61,862 nucleotides of DNA from Mycolicibacter sinensis (GTDB lineage Bacteria; Actinomycetota; Actinomycetes; Mycobacteriales; Mycobacteriaceae). Shown in pieces: positions 55,344 to 61,862 of the stretch. The notes beneath the pieces were generated by a model. That model did no database searches, was not told the DNA's origin, and worked only from the letters and a program-made list of their open reading frames with translations. Positions within the stretch are counted from its first letter, which is position 1. Every line of letters begins with the position of its first letter. Location: NCBI RefSeq assembly GCF_001667375.1, contig NZ_LZIN01000048.1:1-61862 (forward strand). Reading direction: 5' to 3'. A program made the position numbers and the translations under genes.

Positions 55344-56843
55344 TTACGGGGTGCTGACGACGTGGCGCGTGCGGTCGTCGCGAACCGGAACTCCGTTGCG
55401 GCCGCCGAGATCCTGCGCGTAGATCCCGACCGCGTAGGGCACGCCCCGGCCGTTGATCGCCAATTCATCGCGGTCGATGTTGTCGATGGTGTCGCCCTTT
55501 TGGTGGTAATTCGGGTCGAACGGCTCATCGGCGGCACCGCCCCAGAGTTTGGCCTCGTCCTCGGTCTTCTTGACCTCGGCACCGGAGAACAGGCCTCCGG
55601 AAGGGATCCCGGCCTGGGTGAACCCGTCGTAGTCGGAGCGCCCATCGAAGGAGGTGTCGCGCGGTTCCTTGCCGGCCCACTTGAGGTAGTCCACCAGGGT
55701 GCGCTCGATGCCGGCCGAGCCTTCGGGCACCACCGGCTGGCCGCGCTTATCGGGCGCCAGGGACTGGTCGCCGTCGTAGGTGAAATAGCCCGGGTTCGGC
55801 GAGCCGAGCATGTCGAAGTTCAGATACAGCGCGATATTCTTGAGCTGCTCGACATCGAGCGACTCGACGTACTTGCGCGAGCCGATCAGACCGAGCTCTT
55901 CGGCGCCCCAGAACCCGAACCGCACCGCATTGTTCACCTGCGGCGAATCACCAAGTTGCAGAGCGGTTTCCAGCACCGCGGCCACTCCGGATCCGTTGTC
56001 GTTGATACCGGGCCCCTCGGGGACGCTGTCCAGGTGGGCGCCGAGCATCACCACGTTCTCGGTCGATCCGGTCTTGGTCTGGGCGATCACGTTGCGCGCC
56101 GGGATCTCATCGGTGTGCGCGTCGAGTTTGACGGTCATGGCGCCGTGCCCGCCGCGCAGCATCGCGCCGTCGGCCTTGGTCACGCTCACCACCGGGATCT
56201 TGACCTCGGTGGCCTCCCCCAGCGTGCCGCCCATCTTCTCCTCGTCGATGCTGTCGGCGACCACCATCGCCACCGCGCCCTTCTCGACGACGACGGCCAT
56301 CTTCTCCTTGAACGGGCAGGTTCCGCGGTCGACCAGTACGACGGCGCCGGAGACGGTCAGCCCGTCGTAGTCCTCGGGGCTGCAGCCCGGACTGTCGTCG
56401 GCCGGCGCGGCCACCAACGGCCCGGTGACACCATCGGGCGGGGTCCCGAGGCTGTACTGCAGCGCGCGGGCCTCGACGGTCTTGTCGCCGAGGTGCACCG
56501 AGCCCTTCTCTGCTTTGAACACCCGGGCGATGAACTCCGGAGTCTGGACGTCGAAACCGTGCTCGCGCAACGTGTCGGCCACGTAGTCGACGCTGGCGTC
56601 GTAACCCGGGGTGCCGACGGCGCGGGTGTCGTTGTGGGCGTTGGCGATGTCCTGCAGTTTCTGCAGGTGCGCCATCATCGCGTCGATGGTCACCTTGTCG
56701 CTCAGGGAGCCGGCGAACTCGGCGGCCGCAGCGGCATCCGGTGCTTGGTCGGTGTGTACCGGTGTGCTGCTGCAACCACCGGTGAACAGCGCACCGAGCA
56801 GCACGGCACCGAGGACGGGCATCAGCTTCTTCTGGTAATCCAC
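55344..56843 (-). CDS. lpqL: M28-family aminopeptidase lipoprotein LpqL
   Basis: This 499-aa exported zinc aminopeptidase has a lipobox LFTGGC (Cys24) and a protease-associated domain at about 130-250 (GAVVLVDRGTCPFKEKM). The M28 core follows, with metal ligands in GAHLDSVPEGPGINDNGSG, WGAEELGLIGSRKY, NFDMLGSPN and YHQKGDTIDNI. It is anchored outside the membrane and trims peptides. Length and order match Rv0418. The PGRS gene lies upstream on the same strand, separated by a hairpin. Confidence 0.94.
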   Translation of the reverse strand: MDYQKKLMPVLGAVLLGALFTGGCSSTPVHTDQAPDAAAAAEFAGSLSDKVTIDAMMAHLQKLQDIANAHNDTRAVGTPGYDASVDYVADTLREHGFDVQTPEFIARVFKAEKGSVHLGDKTVEARALQYSLGTPPDGVTGPLVAAPADDSPGCSPEDYDGLTVSGAVVLVDRGTCPFKEKMAVVVEKGAVAMVVADSIDEEKMGGTLGEATEVKIPVVSVTKADGAMLRGGHGAMTVKLDAHTDEIPARNVIAQTKTGSTENVVMLGAHLDSVPEGPGINDNGSGVAAVLETALQLGDSPQVNNAVRFGFWGAEELGLIGSRKYVESLDVEQLKNIALYLNFDMLGSPNPGYFTYDGDQSLAPDKRGQPVVPEGSAGIERTLVDYLKWAGKEPRDTSFDGRSDYDGFTQAGIPSGGLFSGAEVKKTEDEAKLWGGAADEPFDPNYHQKGDTIDNIDRDELAINGRGVPYAVGIYAQDLGGRNGVPVRDDRTRHVVSTP

Positions 56844-56920
56844 GCGTCCACGTTAGTGGGTGGGCGTTGCGGTTCACGCCAGGCACGGCTGGGCGGCGGG
56901 CCGGATACCACCCCGGATAG

Positions 56921-56957
56921 CAGCAGCCCCGCACGGCCGTGCCGTGCGGGGCTGCTG
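56921..56957 (-). terminator. Strong hairpin after the PGRS gene
   Basis: CAGCAGCCCCGCACGGC and its exact complement form a 17-bp stem with a 3-base loop, starting 18 bp after the PGRS stop at 56976. No T-run follows, which is common for mycobacterial terminators. Confidence 0.75.
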
Positions 56958-56975
56958 CGTGCTGCGATTTGCCTC

Positions 56976-59900
56976 CTAGGGAGTGGGCTGGGCGCCGGCG
57001 CCACCGTCACCGCCGGCACCACCGGCGAGGCCGGTGTAGGGCTCGCCCGGTGTACCGCTCTCACCGGCCGTGGCGCCCGAGGCGCCGCCGTTCCCGCCGC
57101 TTCCACCGGCGCCGCCGTGGCCCACCACGTTCGCGCCGCTGGCGTTGTTGTCACCGCCGTCACCGCCGTTACCACCGTTACCGCCGGCACCGGTGACGCT
57201 GTCGCCACCGGCCCCGCCGGCGCCGCCGTTAGCGCCATGTCCGGTGATCGTGCCGCTGGCGACACGGTTGTTTTCACCGCCGTTACCGCCGTTGCCGCCG
57301 TCACCGCCGGTGCCGGCACCGCCGCTGGCGCCGCCGGCGCCTCCGGCACCGCCGGCTCCGGTAGTCGTCGCGACCAACGATCCCCCGCCCGTGCCGTCGA
57401 CCGTACCGCCGTTACCGCCGGCGCCACCGGCGCCACCGTCAGCGTCGGCGCTGTAGCCGCCGGCGCCGCCGGCACCACCAGCACCCGATCGGCTAAAGCC
57501 GTTACCACCGTTACCGCCGGCACCCCCGCTACCGGCGTTCCCGGCCTCACTGGCGCCGCCGGCGCCACCGGCACCGCCCTTGCCGCCGTTGTTGTGAGCG
57601 ATACCACCGTCACCACCGGCACCGCCGTTACCGCCGGTGGCATCACCGGTCGCGGCGCCACCGGCACCACCGGTGCCGCCGTTCCCCCCGGTGACGCCGT
57701 CGCCGCTGCCGCCAGCGCCACCGTCACCGCCGTCACCGGCGAGCCCGTCGCCACCGTCGGCAGTGGTGGTCGCCGCGCCGCCGGCGCCGCCGTTGCCGCC
57801 GTTTCCACCCCCGCCGCTCTGGGGGGTGGGGATGCCGGGCACGTCCACGCCGCCACCACCGCCGTTGCCAGCGGCACCGCCGACACCGGCATGCAGGCCA
57901 GTCCCGCCGCTTCCGCCGTTACCGCCGTTACCGCCGAAGCCGCCGTTCAACAGCGGCTGAGGGATGTAGTTCCCGTCGTCGTCCTTGGCGGCGTCGCCGC
58001 CCTGGCCGCCGGCGCCGCCGTCGGCGCCGGCTCCGCGGACCCCGGTGGTGCCGCCGTTGGCGGTGCCGGCCGCGCCGCCGTTGCCACCGTTACCGCCGTT
58101 GCCGCCGTACCCGCCGTTGCCCAGGTCGCCGGGGTTGACGATGGTGCCGGCCACGCCGTTGCCACCGGCACCGGCCTGTCCGGCGTCGCCGCCGGAGCCG
58201 GAGTTCACCCCGTCGCCACCTGCCCCGCCGTTGCCGCCGTTGCCGCCGCTGGTTCCGTTGACCAGGGTGGTGCCGTCCGGACGCGTGGTGCCGCCGTCGA
58301 CACCCGCACCGCCGTTGCCGCCGGTACCGCCGTTTCCGCCGGTTCCGGTCTGGCTGGTCCCGCCCCCACCGCCGGCACCGCCGTTCCCGCCGATCGCGCT
58401 GGTGCTGCTGTTCTGGCTGGCTCCGCCGTCGCCGCCGTTCCCGCCGACACCGCCCGTGCCGGACTCGCTGCCGCCGCCGTTACCGCCTTCACCGCCCTGC
58501 CCACCGGTGTAGTTGTAGCCGCTGTTGCCGCCGGCGATGCCGCCGCTTCCGCCGTCGCCACCGGTGCCACCGGTCTGGCCGCCGATTCCGTCACCGCCGG
58601 CACCGCCGCTACCGCCGTAGCCGGCCACGCCACCGTCGCCGGTGTGCCCGGTCTGGCCGGTACCGCCGGGGCCATTGACGAACACGGTGTTGCCGTTGCC
58701 GCCGTTGCCGCCGTCGCCGCCGGCACCGGGGTTCAGACCGCCGGAGCCGCCGGCACCGCCGTTGCCGCCGTTGCCGGCGAAACCTGCCACATCGACGCGG
58801 CCACCGTTGTAGTCATTGGGCGTCTTGGTGAAGGTGTCACCACCGTTACCGCCGTTGCCGCCGTCGGTGCTGGCGCTGTCCTGGCCGTTGGCGCCGCCGG
58901 TCCCACCGCTACCGCCGGTGCCACCGTTGCCACCGTTGCCGCCGGTCAAACCATGCTGGGAGTAGGCGTGGTTGGCACTGTCGGTGTGCTGGGCGGCACC
59001 TGCCGTGCCGCCGTTGCCGCCGTTGCCCGCAGTGCCCGCAGTACCGGCGTTGCCGCTGTCGGCCAGCGCGTTACCAGCGGCGCCGCCGTTACCGCCGTTA
59101 CCACCGTTACCCCCGTCAGTGCCGTTGACGTCACCGTCGGCCGGGGGCAGGCCGATCTGCCCGTTGCCGCCGTCGCCGGCTTGACCGGCGTTACCACCGT
59201 TACCGCCGTTACCGGCCAGCGCGCCGCCCAAGCCGCCGGCACCGCCGTTACCACCGTTGCCGCCGTCCTGGCCGACTCCGCCGTCGACGCCGGTGCCGCC
59301 GACGCCGCCGTTGCCGCCGTTGCCGTAGGCCCCGCCGTTACCGCCGGCACCGCCGTTACCGCCGCCAGCACCGGCCAGCGCGTCCGGATCGGTGGACGGG
59401 TCGTAGCCGTTTCCACCGGCGCCGCCGTTGCCCTGCGGGGCCGTCGACACCGTCCCGTCGGTGCCGGCCTGCCCAGCAGCCGAACCGGTGCCGGCGCTGC
59501 CGGCCTGCCCGGCAGTCGCGCCCGGGTCACCGCCATTGCCGCCGTTACCGCCGTCGGGATGCGCAGCGGTGCCCGCCGCACCCGCCCCGCCATCACCAGC
59601 CAGGCCCGCGGACCCGCCGTTGCCGGCATTGCCGCCGACACCCTGGGTGCCGTTGCCACCGAACAGCGTGGCGCCGGTACCGGCCGCACCGCCGGTGCCG
59701 CCGTTACCGCCGTTCGCGCCGCCACCACCGCTGCCGCCGTTGCCGCCGTTGCCATCGCCGTTGTCGTCGAACGTGCCGGCCGCCCCGGTCGCCCCGGACC
59801 CGCCACTGCCGCCGTTACCACCGGCACCGCCGGCACCGCCACTGCCGCCAATGCCCAGGATCGTGGAACCAGCACCGCCGGCCCCACCGTTGCCGCCGTT

Positions 59901-60746
59901 GGTGCCGGCCAACCCGTTACCACCATTGGCGCCAGCCGTGCTGCCCGTGCTGCCGTTGGTGCCGGTCCAGCCCGCACCACCGACGCCGCCGTCACCGCCG
60001 TTGCCCAGCGCACCCATCCCGAAGAAGTCCTGCGCCTGACCCGAGGACCCACCAGTGCCACCGTTACCGGCCGCCAAGGTCGCCGTCGCCGCCCCGCCGG
60101 CGCCACCATCGCCGCCGTTGCCCCACATCTCCCCGCCATGGCCACCATTGCCACCATCAGCACCGAAACCACCGGCACCACCGTCGCCACCGTCGCCGAT
60201 ACCACCGGCATGACCACCGTTACCGCCGGCCACCCCCTCAAGGGTCGAGGACCAGCCATCGCCGCCATCGCCGAACCACAAACCACCGGCCTGACCGTCG
60301 ACACTCTCGGCGGTGCCGTCGAGGCCGTTGCAGATCATCCCGCAAAAGCCCTCGGTAAACGGCGCGAACAACTGGTTGATCACACCATTGACCTGCGCCC
60401 CGAAGTCCGAATTGATCCACTCCTGCATCCCGTCATGCAACGGCGCATACAAGTACGTCTCCCACATCTGCGCCCACTCCGCACCAGACGCATCAGCACT
60501 ACCGACACCCCAGTCCGAACCCGTGAACAGACTGTCGAAGTGCCCGGACAGGTTGCCCCAGGCACTCGGATCGAACAGATCCGTCAAGAAGTCATCGAAG
60601 TCGGCATTAGCCGCCGGCGCCGACGCCAACGGCGCCATCCCGAACGCCAAGAAAGCCGCAACCGCCGAGGAAGCGCCCACGATCCGCCGCCCCGAACCGC
60701 GCTTCCCGGAAGTCCCCTTACCGGTGACGCCGTGCCGACCAGTCAT
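56976..60746 (-). CDS. PGRS-repeat exported protein without a PE domain (copy 2)
   Basis: This 1256-aa protein has a basic n-region with SGRRIVGAS (Tat-like twin Arg) and a hydrophobic segment to APAANA, with likely cleavage after Ala48. The conserved block DFDDFLTDLFDPSAWGNLSG follows, then INSDFGAQVNGVINQLFAPF, EGFCGMICNG and LWFGDGGDGW. More than 1100 residues of GGxGG repeats follow. The first ~150 residues are very close to PGRS copy 1, and the early repeat units (GQAQDFFGMGALGNGG) are nearly identical. The repeat order then diverges. ATG 60746 follows AAGGG. It is probably envelope-associated. Confidence 0.85.
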   Translation of the reverse strand: MTGRHGVTGKGTSGKRGSGRRIVGASSAVAAFLAFGMAPLASAPAANADFDDFLTDLFDPSAWGNLSGHFDSLFTGSDWGVGSADASGAEWAQMWETYLYAPLHDGMQEWINSDFGAQVNGVINQLFAPFTEGFCGMICNGLDGTAESVDGQAGGLWFGDGGDGWSSTLEGVAGGNGGHAGGIGDGGDGGAGGFGADGGNGGHGGEMWGNGGDGGAGGAATATLAAGNGGTGGSSGQAQDFFGMGALGNGGDGGVGGAGWTGTNGSTGSTAGANGGNGLAGTNGGNGGAGGAGSTILGIGGSGGAGGAGGNGGSGGSGATGAAGTFDDNGDGNGGNGGSGGGGANGGNGGTGGAAGTGATLFGGNGTQGVGGNAGNGGSAGLAGDGGAGAAGTAAHPDGGNGGNGGDPGATAGQAGSAGTGSAAGQAGTDGTVSTAPQGNGGAGGNGYDPSTDPDALAGAGGGNGGAGGNGGAYGNGGNGGVGGTGVDGGVGQDGGNGGNGGAGGLGGALAGNGGNGGNAGQAGDGGNGQIGLPPADGDVNGTDGGNGGNGGNGGAAGNALADSGNAGTAGTAGNGGNGGTAGAAQHTDSANHAYSQHGLTGGNGGNGGTGGSGGTGGANGQDSASTDGGNGGNGGDTFTKTPNDYNGGRVDVAGFAGNGGNGGAGGSGGLNPGAGGDGGNGGNGNTVFVNGPGGTGQTGHTGDGGVAGYGGSGGAGGDGIGGQTGGTGGDGGSGGIAGGNSGYNYTGGQGGEGGNGGGSESGTGGVGGNGGDGGASQNSSTSAIGGNGGAGGGGGTSQTGTGGNGGTGGNGGAGVDGGTTRPDGTTLVNGTSGGNGGNGGAGGDGVNSGSGGDAGQAGAGGNGVAGTIVNPGDLGNGGYGGNGGNGGNGGAAGTANGGTTGVRGAGADGGAGGQGGDAAKDDDGNYIPQPLLNGGFGGNGGNGGSGGTGLHAGVGGAAGNGGGGGVDVPGIPTPQSGGGGNGGNGGAGGAATTTADGGDGLAGDGGDGGAGGSGDGVTGGNGGTGGAGGAATGDATGGNGGAGGDGGIAHNNGGKGGAGGAGGASEAGNAGSGGAGGNGGNGFSRSGAGGAGGAGGYSADADGGAGGAGGNGGTVDGTGGGSLVATTTGAGGAGGAGGASGGAGTGGDGGNGGNGGENNRVASGTITGHGANGGAGGAGGDSVTGAGGNGGNGGDGGDNNASGANVVGHGGAGGSGGNGGASGATAGESGTPGEPYTGLAGGAGGDGGAGAQPTP
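56990..60300. repeat. PGRS coding repeat tract
   Basis: About 3.3 kb of degenerate Gly-Gly-X triplet repeats (plus-strand CCGCCGTTGCCG/CCACCGTTACCG variants). Expect strain variation and possible assembly error. Confidence 0.85.
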
Positions 60747-60967
60747 GTTGAACCCGACCCTTCTCGAAAAAGTCCTCAGTGGAGTAAGGCCTGTTGCTAA
60801 CGTTGACCTCAGGAACCACACGATAGTTTCGCGGGCGTCAATTGTCTACCGAAAATCCATAAACAGGCGACCGTTCATTCACTTGGTATGGTTTTGCTCG
60901 ATCGTGCGTCGACTAGAGTCGCCAAAAGTGCACGTAGGTCTTCGATCGTCGCCGGAAGGTTGGCCCG

Positions 60968-61862
60968 ATGTCTCGTCGTCTCAGTAGTCCAAGGAAACGC
61001 CGCCTGCGCTGGGGCGGCACCGAACTGAGGGCAGCTCCGGCAACGTTGGGGCTCCTCACAGCCATGAGCCTGGCGGCCCTGACCGCGGTCCCGGCGTCGC
61101 ATGCCGACTTCGACGACCTGTGGGCCGACCTGTTCGACCCGGGTGCCTGGGGCAACCTGAGCGATGACTTCAACAGTCTGTTCGCCGCGTCGGACCTGTC
61201 CGGCGATGCGCTGGCCGGATCTGCCGCCGGTGCTGCCGCGTTCGACTTCTACACACCGCTGCACGCGGCCTTGCAGGACTGGCTCAACTCGGACTTCGGG
61301 CAGCAGCTCACCGCGCCGCTCAACCAGCTCTTCGCGCCGCTGTTCCCCGACGCGTGCGGGGTGATCTGCAATGGCGCGGACGGGACCGAGACCGACCCCG
61401 ACGGCGGCAACGGCGGGGTGTGGTTCGGCGACGGCGGCGACGGCTGGAACGCGACCGGGGCCGGCGTGGCCGGTGGCGACGGCGGGCACGCCGGCCTGTT
61501 CGGCAACGGCGGCGACGGCGGCAATGGTGCGGCCGGCGCCGATGGCGGGGCGGGCGGCAACGGCGGTGACGGGGGCGCCGGAGGGACGCTGTTCGGAAAC
61601 GGTGGTGCCGGCGGCGACGGCGGCCACGGCTCGGCAGCCGAATCCGGCATCGCCGGCGCCGGTGGCCACGGCGGGATCGGCCGCTACGGCGGTCAGCAGT
61701 TCGGTGCCGGTGGGTCCGGCGGGCACGGCGGCACCGGAGGTACGGCCACCGGGGCCGGAAGCACCGGCGGCGCGGGCGGCGACGGCGGCAACGGCGGTCG
61801 CGTCGGCGGCAGTGGCGACCCGGCCGGCGCCGGGCACGGCGGCGCCCTGTCTCTTATACACA
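60968..61862 (+). CDS. PGRS-repeat exported protein without a PE domain (copy 3, cut by the contig end)
   Basis: ATG 60968 (after GGAAGG) opens a frame that stays open to the end. It has the basic start MSRRLSSPRKRRLRWGG, a hydrophobic segment ending VPASHA, then DFDDLWADLFDPGAWGNLSD, DWLNSDFGQQLTAPLNQLFA, DACGVICNG, VWFGDGGDGW and GGxGG repeats. It is divergent from PGRS copy 2 with 221 bp between the starts. It has diverged more than copies 1 and 2 from each other. The last five codons come from the sequencing adapter (61847-61862), so genuine sequence ends at 61846. Confidence 0.85.
   Translation, partial: MSRRLSSPRKRRLRWGGTELRAAPATLGLLTAMSLAALTAVPASHADFDDLWADLFDPGAWGNLSDDFNSLFAASDLSGDALAGSAAGAAAFDFYTPLHAALQDWLNSDFGQQLTAPLNQLFAPLFPDACGVICNGADGTETDPDGGNGGVWFGDGGDGWNATGAGVAGGDGGHAGLFGNGGDGGNGAAGADGGAGGNGGDGGAGGTLFGNGGAGGDGGHGSAAESGIAGAGGHGGIGRYGGQQFGAGGSGGHGGTGGTATGAGSTGGAGGDGGNGGRVGGSGDPAGAGHGGALSLIH
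61847..61862. other. Nextera/Tn5 mosaic-end adapter remnant
   Basis: CTGTCTCTTATACACA is the first 16 bases of the Nextera transposase mosaic-end sequence, located exactly at the right edge. It is library-preparation sequence that was not trimmed, not genomic DNA. On the minus strand it encodes MYKRQ, an artefact start found in many draft-genome proteins. Confidence 0.96.

Noticed and set aside
55362..60800. 1812-codon open frame on the plus strand
   Set aside because: It runs antisense through lpqL and the PGRS gene; the long Ala/Val/Thr-rich stretch is the reverse of GGxGG repeats and spans two unrelated genes.
60875..61861. 328-codon frame on the minus strand starting MYKRQ
   Set aside because: Its start comes from the sequencing adapter and the rest is antisense to the PGRS gene at 60968.

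Overview
The window is chromosomal DNA from a high-GC mycobacterium. It keeps most of the gene order found between Rv0418 and Rv0440 of Mycobacterium tuberculosis, in reverse: groEL2, an SDR, moeA2, psd, pssA, a tandem AAA ATPase, a LON-domain protein, a carboxylate-amine ligase, sodC, virR, a DUF3263 protein, def, a GNAT protein, xthA, ctpH with its two small neighbours, thiC, thiD, an alpha/beta hydrolase and lpqL. Three PGRS-repeat proteins are also present. They lack a PE domain and start with Sec/Tat-like signal peptides, which suggests a non-tuberculous species. The species cannot be fixed from the sequence alone. The last 16 bases are a Nextera/Tn5 adapter, so the right end is an assembly end and not a biological boundary.

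Region by region. Bases 1-5.7 kb hold a partial VOC protein, an amidohydrolase, a truncated DUF559-like gene between two copies of a 47-bp palindrome, an aldo/keto reductase, two tandem PPOX genes and an MBL-CobU fusion. At 5.8-7.6 kb groEL2 sits under two CIRCE operators. At 7.6-8.3 kb a broken TetR gene is fused end to end with the 3' remnant of an SDR. At 8.3-18.5 kb are an M24 peptidase-like protein, a helicase, a PGRS gene, and a ydbS/ydbT pair split by a MarR-controlled F420/flavin module. From 18.5 to 25.2 kb the conserved core resumes with SDR-moeA2-psd-pssA and the AAA ATPase, plus an exported chorismate mutase. At 25.2-32.7 kb is an accessory catabolic block: a VOC-SRPBCC fusion, a Ddn-like protein, three mycofactocin-type SDRs, a double-CMD protein, a P450 and two TetR regulators with visible operators. 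At 32.8-44.1 kb the core continues. At 44.1-47.3 kb an Mg2+ M-box riboswitch precedes a 26-codon leader ORF and a 67-aa protein gene, followed by a DHA2 transporter and a vapBC pair with a broken toxin. At 47.4-50.6 kb a TPP riboswitch precedes thiC-thiD-hydrolase. At 50.6-51.7 kb an intact Phd/PIN toxin-antitoxin pair lies between the hydrolase and a deleted near-identical copy of it. The rest holds a GAF-ANTAR protein, a Baeyer-Villiger-type monooxygenase, a tandem TetR protein, lpqL and two divergent PGRS genes.

Working together: psd and pssA form the phosphatidylethanolamine branch; thiC and thiD are under thiamine-pyrophosphate control; ctpH is bracketed by two small membrane proteins that share a motif; and the mycofactocin-type SDRs, CMD protein and P450 look like an alcohol- or terpenoid-oxidising regulon. 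The most interesting items are the M-box/leader/small-protein unit, the PE-less PGRS family, the shared TetR operator, the split ydbST pair and the toxin-antitoxin pair inside a gene duplication. No CRISPR array, insertion sequence, tRNA or rRNA was seen.
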